NCBI GenBank assembly: GCA_948099385.1
Contig: CANUEZ040000061.1
Location: forward strand, 12,012,001 to 12,076,000
DNA: 64,000 bases
Direction of reading: 5' to 3'
Source: Fasciola hepatica
Lineage: Eukaryota > Platyhelminthes > Trematoda > Plagiorchiida > Fasciolidae
Part shown: positions 32,440-43,159 of the stretch, piece by piece
How positions within the stretch are numbered: position 1 is the first letter of the stretch
How the letters are laid out: each line of letters opens with the position of its first letter
The notes under the pieces: model-generated
Databases searched by the model: none
Seen by the model: only the letters and a program-made list of their open reading frames with translations
What the model was told of the DNA's origin: nothing
Translations under genes and position numbers: made by a program

Positions 32440-33844
32440 TCCCCGCCACTGAAACATGGCTTTCTAGAGAAGGCTGCTTGCCTGGATTACTGACTGAAGA
32501 TTTCGTAATTCACGGATAAGATAGAGATCACGATTGTATTGGAGGAGTAGCCTCCTTCATCAAGTCAGGCACAAACCACCTCGAGTCTCAGACCAATATA
32601 TGCACTCGGAATGTCCGGCTGTGAGCCCTTGCGATCATGCTTTTAGGCCGAGGGGTTGAAGTAATCTCTGTCTACAAGGCTCCGAACGCAAATAGCGACG
32701 GGGACGTTCGCCGACCGCGGACTCTAACAGAGCTCGTTAAGGACGAGCATAGAAATCTCACAGTACGTGGTTTCAGCTCTCTACACATTGGCTTGACGGT
32801 TTAGTCTCTATACCAGGATGGAAGGAGGAGAGCTACTTGGAGTAGCTGCATTCAAATGTGCTGCACCCACATGTCAGGGGAAATACCAGACATGGGGCTG
32901 TATGAGCATTCTCCTTGGTTGATCCTGCTGTCACAAACCTCGCAAACGACGTCTCCGGACTACGGTGTTGTGCAGCGCTGGGCAAGTGTGACCGAGTGTG
33001 TATCAAGGTCACCCCACGCATGCTGCAACCCAAGGCACCCTCAAGGCTGGTCAGGAATTTCGGTAGTATGGACATAAGTAAGCTTCGCATTATGGCCACG
33101 GGCTGGCGTGGGACATGTTGGAGGGGGCTTCTGTCGAGGAGCGCTGGCAGGCCATGAGGGGATCCCTGATTGCCCTCCAGGAAGAGTTTGCACCCTTGGA
33201 ACGAAGAAATGGGGAGGGCAAATCTGTAGTAGAAGCTTGCAATAACCCAGTCCAGTAAACGCAAAAACTGCAGCTGGAGCCTTCACAAAGCGCCCGGCAG
33301 TCGGGTGGCCTGAGTCCGTCATATGGAGCTCGGAAACGATGCTGTGAACCTTCTGCAAACTTTTCAGAGGGAGCTCGAGCCCAGATCAGCTAAATGTGCA
33401 AGACAGCAACCAAAGAAGTTCTACAACCATGTGCAGTAAGCAGGCCAAACAAAAGGTGCCATAAATCCCCTTACTCTAGGGACAACGGTTTTGCCACTGA
33501 TGGCCAGGGCAAGGCAGACGCTCCGAGGGTGGGTGAGAATCGAGTTGGCTCTGGCGCATCCTAATCCGCAGCTAAGCGGGCTAGGTTTCTCAGAAGGAAT
33601 CGTGCACAAGTAACCACAGGAAATAAACGGTCACAAGTCAACGGGCCCAGATAGCGACCACCCAGCTACCATCGAGCCGTTGGCGGATGTCACAGCTCCA
33701 TCGGTATGAAAGCTGTGCAGTTCTTTTTTGGACCAGAGTAAGCTGCCTCTGTACCGATCGTTTGAGCAGTACATAGCTGAATTCGGGTGAATCCCAGGGC
33801 CAAAACACGATGAATCCGTAAATTCTACCGTACTGGGTTAGAAT
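32440..33844 (+). pseudogene. LINE-3 endonuclease and linker remnant
   Basis: Plus-strand translation gives PATETWLSREGCLPGLL...FVIHG at about 32440-32520, followed by GGVASFIKSG at about 32545. This is the start of an APE-type endonuclease with its TETWL motif. Further on come a LGKCDRVCI block (about 32965, for LGKSDH), FGSMDISKLR and VEERWQAMRGSLIALQEEF (about 33135-33190), which belong to the linker before the RT. The family is a third LINE, distinct from LINE-1 and -2. Several stops and frame changes are present. Its RT half appears at 40743-42000, on the far side of Pao-A. Confidence 0.7.
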
Positions 33845-34111
33845 ATGAACAATAACATGAAATATATACAAACCTCAATAACGTGATCACGAAACTCATT
33901 TGAGGAGAAACAAGTTTGCGGCGTACGGGAGACAAGCACGTACGTCACGCAGGTCAAAGATGGGACATGACAAGTTAGCGCGTTGAATGCCAACAAACAA
34001 CAGTTGGCCCATGGAAACAATTAGTGCTGGAAAACACGTAAATAGTTCATGTGAGAGAGTGATATGCTGGAAACACGAGATTATAGTGTCTTTGAAGGAT
34101 TCTCTACAACC
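33845..34111 (-). repeat. 267-bp repeat; candidate 3' LTR of Pao-A
   Basis: A direct copy lies at 40476-40742 with a few substitutions, and an inverted copy at 50323-50589. Read on the minus strand it runs TGTAGAG...TTGTTCA (263 bp). A purine-rich GGTGGGTGGAG, read on that strand, lies just outside its start, in the place of a polypurine tract. This fits the LTR of the minus-strand Pao-A. I found no matching target duplication. Confidence 0.55.
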
Positions 34112-34949
34112 TGTTGTTACTCCACCCACCAAAATCCTTCCGAATGTTATCGGAGTCTAGGGTTTGGAATAAGGGTACTGATCGTCTCTGCCTAGGTAGA
34201 CTCCGCTGCCAGTGCGCGTGACTACGACTTCTGACATCCGTACGCTACTCGCATACTCGCGCTCGCACTTTATTCGGTGATCAGGCCGACGAGGCATTCC
34301 TCTGAATTGTCCACGAGAAGTGCTGCTCGGCTGCAGGCGTGGAGGGAGACGGCTAGACTACGAATTCGTGTGCCGTCTTCAAAAGCAGTCGATAATGACC
34401 ACGTGTGTGCGTGCGCGTGCGTACGTGTGTGTCCGGTTGTGGGTGCAAAGAAACCACGGTAGTGGTCACATACCGAATAGTGCTCATCAGGGTCAACGGC
34501 TAGACCGAAGAAGGTGAAACACTGCCATGTCCTAATGAGGGTATGGAGCAAGAACGTGTTTCACGTGCATGTGGGTGATTTGAGTGGAGGCGTATATGAG
34601 TACATGAGTAAGTCGTAACCAGTACCACTTGCGCGAAATGTCGTCAGCAGTGTCAATGACAAACTAGAAATGATGACGTGCCCTGAGGGTATGGGGGTGT
34701 GTATATCGAAAAGAACAATCACGGTTCGTAAAATCGTTCAGTGGTTGACACACAACCGTCGGGCATTCAGGGGATCAAATTACCTACCAGGATTCAGTGA
34801 TAAACCTTCTACTCACTCAAAGTGAGTTCGATAACCAGAGTGGGAAGCTTGAGCAAAGGCGCAGAGAATTTTTGTTGTACAAATGGATGCTATGGTACAG
34901 TTGCATGAACCTCTTATTTGGATGGAAACTTGCCGGTGAATGTTATCGG

Positions 34950-37900
34950 GCGACCGATTCGGTGGCGTCGACTGCTCCGTCTTCAGCCTCTGGGAGACTA
35001 ATGCTGTGCAAATCGGAAGTTAGCATTCGCTTGACGGTCCTCACCCTCACTGTTCTCATCAGCTCGTAGGAGCTGCTGTCAACGTCCGTGAGAAACCCAA
35101 AGGCCGTGTGCTAAAATCAGCAAGCTTGTCGGAGACCAACATTACATCGCAAACTTTGAACGGCCCTTCGTTGGTGACCCACGTTTGTCGAGTTTTCAGG
35201 ACCGCAGGTATCTTCGCGGCCATCGCTTCCAAAAGACCCTGGCCAAGTAGTTCGCTTGCTTCCATCCGTGTAGGTAACTGCCACGGAGGTTTGGTGTCCC
35301 CCGGAAACCTGCTTTCGACTTTAAGGTCAGCGGGTCGTTCGAAGTGAGCGCCGGACTGGTGGGGTCGCTGAGAGATACTTAGACTAGAGGGCGGTTTTTC
35401 AAGGTCCCTTCGACTTCGGTCATCATTGTGCTCAGAGTCTCATCGTCGGGCGGTTGTCGTGCGATTATCAACAGCAATATTTGCCTGACCGACTACTTAA
35501 GGCGTTCCCACAGGCCACGGCAGTGAATGGCCTGCGGGGACTGAAGTGCCATCGGACGCAGTAGGCCACCGTCTGGTTCTGTCGGTCGTCTTGGTTTGTG
35601 TTTTGGCGCCAACGCTGCAGTTCTCTTTGAGCGGCACGTAATTTGACCCATAGTCGGAGTAGATATCTGCCGATATACCTCTTTAATTAATGAAGCCTTG
35701 CAGGGCCCGGAGGAAGGAATCGGTAGTCATTGAATGCGTAACTTCCAGGTGTACCGCACGAGGCTCCAGTCTCTTCCCGCACTTGGCCCACAAAGGTCCG
35801 ATGTGGGCAGGTCCGGTGTCACTGAACAGCCACTTCCCCGGGGTCATTCTACATTGCGGCAGAGGAGCCAAACGTTGTTTGCCCGCAGTGGCAGCACGTC
35901 TCCTACAGTGTACACAACCTCTGATTACGCGCCTTGTAGTCGCCTTCCCTCCCAGTACCCAAAAATGCTTCCAAGTGATACTAGTCAAGCGGCTTTGACC
36001 GGCATGCTCCTCCACGGCATATATGTGGTAAATCATAAATTCCGTCACATGTTGCCGATCCGGTAGTAATAAGGGGTACCTCGAGTCAGAAGTCAGGTAA
36101 GAGTTGGTCGGTCTACCACCTACCCGTGGCAGTCCATCAACAAGTTTTGGATTCAGAGGCTGCGGGTTGTTTTGTGGAAGCTGTATTCTTCCGATGCTTG
36201 GTCCCACCAGGCACCCTCGAGCTCTCAGGGAAAGGCCTCGAGATGTATCACCTTCAATAGATCGTATTCTGCGAACTGTACTTCTTCGAGGTCAATTGGA
36301 CCCGCCCGTACGCGGCTGAATGTGTGGGTTCCCTTCATGACCAATAAATATCTCTTAAACCTGGCCATCCACGCCAGTGATCAAAGCGTCTGCATCCAGA
36401 AGGAAAACCTAACTAACCATGGCAAAATGGATGTCGGTTCGGCCGCTGCTTTTGCCATCACCGCGCCTTCGATCTCCATTTCTGATTCGGGATGCGGCTT
36501 TCGTCCGCAAACGGGCCAATCCTGTTGAGGCATGTACAGGAATTTTGCCCTTCCTTCCTCGTGCCTTGCTGCCGGAAGTAAGTTGCACCTCGGGAACACA
36601 GGTCAGCTGGGTTGTCGGCGGACGTGACATGCTTCCGCTGGTTCACAGCAGTTTCGTTGTGTGATCTTGAGCTGGTTGGCGACGAAAGTACTGAAACGAC
36701 TCCTGACTTTATTGTTATAGTACAGCACTGTGGTCGAGTCCGTCCAAAACCTAGCCGACCATCTATGGAAGTTGAAACCCCTCTTTACTGCTTGCACTGC
36801 CCTTACTGCTAACTCAGCTACACTGGGCTTGAGAGGCGGGATGGAAACAGATTTTAATGGTGCAGCACGATCTCTGGCAAACAGGATCCTCGTATGGTAT
36901 TTCCCATTTACCAGGCTCCGTTGTCCACACAAATGGACTCGTGCCTAACTTCAGACGCAACGAAAAAGGTGTGCAGCCCTCCTGTCTGTGTTGTACGGTC
37001 AGAAGGCAAACACCTGGTGAGCCGCATGCCTCTCAGTCCCTCCATAGTGATCAAGAATTCTTCCCGCTGCAACCGGTACTCTCGATCAGGTGGCCGGTCA
37101 CAGCCGACCTTCTTACGAGAAAGTCTCTGCAGCAAGGTTTTCCCGGGTAGCAACCAGGGAGAGACAAAGCCAAGTGAGTCGAACAGGCTAGAGAAGGCTG
37201 AACGTATACCACGACGAGTAATTGGTTGGTCGAAGACGTTTAGCTCAAAAACGAAGTCGTCCGCTTCCGCATTCAATTGTGTTCCTGGAGTGCTTTCAGT
37301 GGGGAGCGGAGACCCGTCCAGATCTCGAACTCTTTCTGCTCTCTCGTGGTGCCGAATGGCTTTAAGTACTTCTGGCTCGTTCAGCATTCTTTTCGGGAGA
37401 TGGAAACCACCCTTCTATGGCAGTTTTCTTAGACACCTAAATTTTGTTAGGGCCGAGTCAACACCATCAAAGGGCCCAAGGTAGTCTTCAACGTAGAAAT
37501 TTCTGCTGACGCGGTCTACTACCGGCCGGTGCACCAGAGCTCCATACTTATTCGCGGTCTCTTTTATAGCATAGTTTGCACAAAATGGCGATGGTGTCGC
37601 CCCGAAGGGGCGGACGGTTAGTCTATAGTTCATCACCGATTTGTTCAGGTTGTTCTCGTTCCAACATGGGAATCGCAGCGCATTCCGTCCCTTTATTGGT
37701 ATTTTCACCTGGAGAGACTTTTCTCTGGTCTCGGCTGACAAGACCACTCTGCTTACCTAGAAACGGCAAATGACTTCAACTAAGAACGTGATCCATTCGG
37801 GCCCCCGTAGCAGGCGATCATTCAATGAACTTGCCTTGAAATTATGTTGCACAACCGGAGACTACCTGCAGCTTTTCGGGTTTCTTGGGATAAGGAATCA

Positions 37901-38160
37901 AGTGGTGAGGCAAGTGCCATATCCTTTCTCGGCCGTCGGTAGATGCAGACGCGTTTTCATCGTAGACAAGTGCTTCGTTTCGCACCACTACTTCCGCGTA
38001 CCGTTTCCAGAGACCCTGACCCCGGCCGAAGAGTTTGTTCAAGTGCAGTATCTTAAGAAAAGCGATACTTCTGTTGTGAACCAAAGGGTCGGCTTGTGTA
38101 CTCCACGGGAGGGTAATCTCGAGCTGGTTTGAAGGCTCTCGGTTCCTTGTCATACCGTTT
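34950..38160 (-). pseudogene. pol: Pao-A pol remnant (RT, RNase H, integrase), left arm
   Basis: This is the mirror image of 52905-56115; the domains are described there. Read on the minus strand the order is RT (38160 to about 37415), connection and RNase H (about 37390 to 36450), integrase zinc and core region (36207 to about 35500) and C-terminal domain (about 35300 to 34950). Two differences from the right copy fall in this region, near 36061 and 36242. Confidence 0.8.
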
Positions 38161-38228
38161 GCATCGCAAGGTGATCTTCCCGAGGTAACGATAGTCGGTC
38201 GCTCCCAATGTCATGAAACTCCTGTAAT

Positions 38229-40165
38229 GCTAATAATAATAGTTTATTTCGGAGACCCTCGGAGCATACCTTAAGCATAACCAAAATTTTTACAAGCGAC
38301 AAAACTGACAGGCAAACTTCGTGAAAGGTTCAGAAGTACGCAAGACAAAAAAGGGGTAGGAAGAACTAGAGGGGAAATGAGAAAGAAATAAATGCATGCA
38401 CACCAAGGGTAATGGAAGGAGTTTATGTGAACCAAGGGATGAATCCCAATATGTTCCCGGAAAATTTGAAAGTCGAGGTCAAATTGAAGAGCTGGCTCGG
38501 CCAGTTAGAGGAGGTCACTACCTGAAATCGATGCATGAGGAGGACTGAAAATCAGCATGAAAAACTATTGCTACGAGGAACGATGAAGAAAAAAGGAAAA
38601 AAAGAAGGAAGAACAAAAATTGAGTTGTGTGGCTAGGGATTGGGAAGTCACGAGCCATGCCTTATTACAACAAATGAAAGGTGCCAATTTTAAAACGAGG
38701 AGCTACCAATGCAAGACGTAAAAAGTGGGTCAGATGGCAGCAGTGGAGCGAAAGGATCCAGATACAGTAAATATGAGGCACAGATATGGACAAAATGGAC
38801 GCATATCATGAGGGGTGGCGGCATGACGGCAAGGGAACTGGCCGGCAAAGAATTGGAGGGGCAGGGAGAATATGTGGATATATATTTATGTACATCTATA
38901 TACAATAATATATACAAGCAGGGACAAAAAGCAGTGAAGGAATAGAACACAGAAGTAGCAGTGCTTGGCAAAGACAGGAAGGGTTAGTTCAAGTGGTACG
39001 GAACTAACTTGCTAAATTCTGATGAGTTTGTCTATGACAGGTGAACATGGAGGATCAACAGGGAGGGGGAAGAAAATTTGGAGGCACAGAAGTGACGGCT
39101 GTGAGCAGAAATTTATAAACGACGGAATGCGAAGGAAAAGGTAGACGAACGCAGGTAAAAGTGAATCTAACGATCTGAGTAATGCAGGTGTGACATATGG
39201 TAGCGGTGGGAAACGGGTGAAGTGGTAATAAATGGACGTGCATTATGCAGCAGTGAAAATGGCTAGAGAACGCAGAGCGAATGGAAGCACAGAGTGGTTG
39301 GAGATGTATAAAAGTTCAGTGGGGGATGGTGACCAGGATGTTAGAGGAACGGTGGTGCAAAGATGCAGCAGTTGTAACAGCGAACAACATGACAGAGAAA
39401 TAAGGAAGTGAGGGAACATAAGATCAGGTAATGGCAAATCACACGGTTTAGAACTGTAGGTTAGAATGATGACGTTACGATGGCTTTACACTAGGTGGAG
39501 CGCGGAAATGCAGCACAGCCTAAAAGCCAAGCCGAGGGTGCCTGCGGCGAGCAATGTACTAAGTAGATGAGAGTACTGATCGAAGAAAGCGAGGTAAAAG
39601 ATGACCAATCAGGTCGTGTTACTGCAGATGACGCAGGATGGAGGCCGAGAAGAAGAAAGTACTAGGACGGGAAAAACTGTGATGGAACAAAAATGCAACA
39701 GAAATAGTTGTAAGTTGGAGTTGTAAGAATGAAACTGGAGAGCTGCGGGCTTGCAGGCGATCACAAAACTGGATTGAGCCAGAAGTTGCTAATCGGGAAA
39801 TTGCCTAAGAAGGAGATCCACAGAATAACTGCGGAGTTGAACATGGAAAATATGGTGGTGGTGAAAAGGTGATAAATTTGGTCGTAGGAAAATGCGTAGG
39901 TTGGAACGGCGCGTTCTTATATGGTGATTAGTCATGGTTACAGATGCGTCCAGTGTGTAACGACGGGAGGTATTAGATGGACAATAAAAGATATTGCAAA
40001 ATGGTAGTTAGCGAGGCATGCGATCAATGAGCTTTTTAAGTATATGGAGACACCAAATGAATAGTGGTTAGGAATCAACAAGGGCGAAATGGGCGGAAAA
40101 GTAAATATTTCAGGCTTGGGCAGGGTAAAGTGGATAAGGCAAGAATGACAAAGCAGTGAGGACTG
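38229..40165 (-). mobile_element. Non-coding insert in Pao-A, LINE-3'-end-like (left arm)
   Basis: Read on the minus strand it is a pyrimidine-rich stretch of about 1.9 kb without coding motifs. It ends TATGCTCCGAGGGTCTCCG, an AATAAA-type word and a short (ATT)n run at about 38229-38241. The ending resembles in design the tail of the tandem units at 26225-27720. It interrupts Pao-A where Gag and protease should be. I read it as a 5'-truncated non-LTR element, but only the tail end is distinct; the other boundary is approximate. Confidence 0.5.
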
Positions 40166-40475
40166 TCATGGTGGGAAACGACAGGACCAAAAACAGAGTG
40201 GATAGGTGTGCATGCAGCCGGTGAGACCCGCTTCGTCATTGCTCCGGTCCGCTAAGGATACATCTTGCGAGTGTGGCCACTCAGTCAAAATTTCACTCAC
40301 CGACATTGGTGCTCGCACGGGGAAATCAGCCAAAGTAAAAGCCTTCGTTGACTCGATTATCTCACTGGTATCTATGGAAATGAGCTGCAATCTCAGCCGA
40401 GCTGCAGTTGCTGCCTGCTTTTCGCCCACCGTCCTCACCGCCAACGACTTTTGCCTTTCAAAGCTGCATGAATAA

Positions 40476-40742
40476 ATGAACAATAACATAAAATGTATAC
40501 AAACCTCAATAACGTGATCACGAAACTCATTTGAGGAGAAACAAGTTTGCGGCGTACGGGAGACAAGCACGTGCGTCACGCAGGTCAAAGATGGGACATG
40601 ACAAGGTAGCGTGTTGAATGCCAACAAACAACAGTTGGCCCATGGAAACAATTAATGCTGGAAAACACGTAAATAGTTCATGTGAGAGAGTGATATGCTG
40701 GAAACACGAGATTATAGTGTCTTTGAAGGATTCTCTACAACC
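40476..40742 (-). repeat. 267-bp repeat; candidate 5' LTR of Pao-A (left arm)
   Basis: Direct copy of 33845-34111. The LINE-3 RT fragment starts at the next base. On the minus strand an open frame begins inside it and continues to about 40166, possibly the start of Pao-A Gag, without a recognised motif. Confidence 0.55.
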
Positions 40743-42000
40743 GATCTTCACAGATTCAGGACCTGAATATAGCGGCCCTGACGAGGGTACTTGGGAATGG
40801 ATCCAGGTCGGCTTTTGTTAAGTAAGTACCGGCAAGCCTGCCTGGCATCTTATGTGAAGTCACTGAGAAGATCATCCGTGCCCACTTCTATCAGTACTTA
40901 CTGAAGCACTCCTCGCTAAGCTCAGCCCAGCATGCATTCCTAAATAATAGATCTTGTCCGACGAATCTCGTGCTTCTCAGGTGAAGTGAGAAGACTGGAA
41001 AACTGGACTAAGGTGAGCAAGTTGATGTATGTCGCCTTAACCTTAGCAAGGCTTTCGACTCCGTTTGCCATCGTATTTTGCTGTGCAAAATGGAGGAGTT
41101 CGGTAAGGGAGGGTAGTATACAGGTGGTTGAGTGCTTCCTTTCCTGCGGGACGTTTTGCATCAAAGTGGAGGACAAGTGCCCCAGTTTGGTGAATGTCTC
41201 CTGTGAGGTGCCTCAGGGATGCGTCCTTGGCCCAATGCTGTTCCCGCTTTTTAATAACGGCCTGGCATTCGCCTTCTAACCGCCTAGTTTCATTTTTGAG
41301 GGTGGCGTGAATTTTTCTGAATCTGAAGGGGGGCCGACTGAGGCAGGGATTTAAGAACCTTCCTGGGCTGGGCATACAGGTTGGACCTACTGCTGAACGC
41401 CGGAAAAAGCTGCCTGTTCTTAGGAGTAACAGGAAGCCTAATTGTCGCTCGTGACCAGGGGCTGTTCAGCATAGAAGCAGTCAGTAAGGTTAAAGACCTT
41501 GGCGTCATCATGAGCAGTGACTTAAAACCGTCAGGCTAGTTCAAAGCTGCTGCACGTTGGTTCGCGATGAGCTCTTTAGACTACACTCAGCCTTGTCTTA
41601 CCGGCAGCCAGAAATATTCGTACATATTTACATGGCCATAAGATGACCTCACTTAGAAGGTGGCGCGCAGGCTGGGGCACCCTACTAAAAATGTACGTCC
41701 GCTGCATAGAGAAAGCTCAGCGTCGTGCGGCGCAAACGGTTGAAGGGCAGAAGAGTAAGACATATAGGCAGGGACTCTTTGATCTGGAACTTTTCTTGTT
41801 GGAAAGGCGAAGACTTCGAGGGACCTCGTAGAAACATTCAAGGTTATGAAAGGTTCTTCTGGACTCAGGCCGGATAGTCCGTAGCAAAAGGTTTTAGATT
41901 CCAGAACAAGGGAGCACCAAAACAAGCTGACGAAAGTCCAAGATAGGATGATAGCTAGATCGCATTTATCGAGCAACAGGGTATTGAACGGTTGGGATTA
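40743..42000 (+). pseudogene. LINE-3 reverse transcriptase and C-terminal remnant (left arm)
   Basis: Plus-strand blocks in several frames: VTEKIIRAHFYQYLLKHSSLSSAQHAFLNNRSC-like sequence at about 40865-40960, a SKAFDSV segment at about 41042 and VPQGCVLGPMLFPLFNNGL at about 41208-41265. Then come the C-terminal block EKAQRRAAQTVEG (about 41711) and LDLELFLLERRRLRG-like sequence at about 41775. These are typical of CR1-like LINEs. The frame breaks at least four times. No FADD block is readable. Confidence 0.75.
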
Positions 42001-43159
42001 TCCGTCTGATGGAATGCTAGACTTTCAGAACTTCCAGCCCCTCAAGGGTGCGCTAGATTGTGAGTGGTGCGAGATATTTTCCTGAAGTGAGCTTTGAGTA
42101 TGTTCACTAGATTGAGGACGGGTAGCACTGTGGTCCGTCTGTGTGCTGCAATTGAAGACTTCGCTTATTGCATACTGCCTCAATGAGGGCCCGCTATGTA
42201 TATTGTCTCTCGCAGTTGATGTGCGATGGGGTTTAACGTTTCCCCCGCACGTTGAGGGGGGACTCGACGGAACGCTATGTGCGGTGTTGGGTGAGTAACC
42301 GGTGTGCGTATCAGTGAAAGAATTCTGGACGCTCGATTGGCCTTCACCGTTACCTGTCCTGATTGAAACCGGAATTAACTGAATTGTTCGAATATAAGCG
42401 ATCAGTGCGTTTCGAGAAAATGCGGCCACAGTTTGAAGTGAGACATACACTGAAAAGTTTAAAAGTTGGGTAGAAAATATTTACCGAGCAATGAAGGTGA
42501 CACTGGCAATTTTTTAGAGGGGAAAACAATGATGACAAGAGGAGACAGCACGGACAACGTGGTTGCAGCAGTCACGCGAGCATAAAAAGTAAGCGAATAC
42601 AAGCACGTCCCAGTGTACAGCCCACCGACCAACCCTGATGGGTAGCTCTGGCAGACTTATTTGACATCAGTAAAAATGCCGGTGTACTCGGGCTTAAATT
42701 TACTCATATGGATAAGCAGATGTAACAGATTGAACATCTGCTATCAATACTGGCATCCATCGCACATATTGCTCATCCGATTGCATATCCGAGCTCTCGA
42801 GTTCGAATGGCAGCCCATAACCTAATTGACACACTTGCTGCTAAGACACATATGCTTACAAAAGCTCAAAAATTGCGGTTTTTCTTATTATTCCTGACCG
42901 TTCGCCCCTGTCAACCGTGAAGAACATGATCTTCAGTGCTCATTACATGGCAAGTAGCTCGTATGATTGCATTAGGCCGCGTAATTCGGCACAATGCAAC
43001 AACCGTACGCTGTTTTTTCATTCCATGGATGAAAGCGTGACAACGGAATTTACCGGTGAGCGGCGGGTTGCAGCGGCCGATTTTTCCTTCAAGATCGGTA
43101 AGTGGCGAGGTTTCTGGATACGTGAATAGCAACAAAATGTTAGCAGGCGTCTCGGTTCC
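42001..43159. other. Inner end of left arm, no recognised gene
   Basis: Minus-strand frames of 141 codons (42025-42450) and 74 codons (42911-43135) are present in identical form in the right arm. Their conservation only reflects the arm identity. The first is rich in Ser, Thr and His; neither has a motif I recognise. Confidence 0.4.

Larger units (their letters stand above)
33845..40742 (-). mobile_element. Pao-A, left-arm copy: degraded BEL/Pao retrotransposon
   Basis: Candidate LTRs (40476-40742 and 33845-34111) bracket a minus-strand internal region with RT, RNase H, integrase and the integrase C-terminal domain (38160 down to 34950). The Gag and protease part is missing or replaced by a non-coding insert (38229-40165). 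The element separates two halves of LINE-3, which lie on the plus strand in consistent order. It is therefore an insertion into LINE-3. All protein parts carry stops and frameshifts. Confidence 0.65.
34554..43159 (+). repeat. Left arm of the large inverted repeat
   Basis: Positions 34592-43159 pair with 47906-56473 as reverse complement at a constant coordinate sum of 91065, so 8568 bp align without any gap. Differences I noticed lie near 36061, 36242, 39067, 40210 and 40535. Outside 34592 the arm continues: 34554-34591 pairs with 63963-64000 (sum 98554), interrupted in the right arm by Pao-B. The outer end of the arm is beyond the window on the right, so the true arm is longer. Confidence 0.95.
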
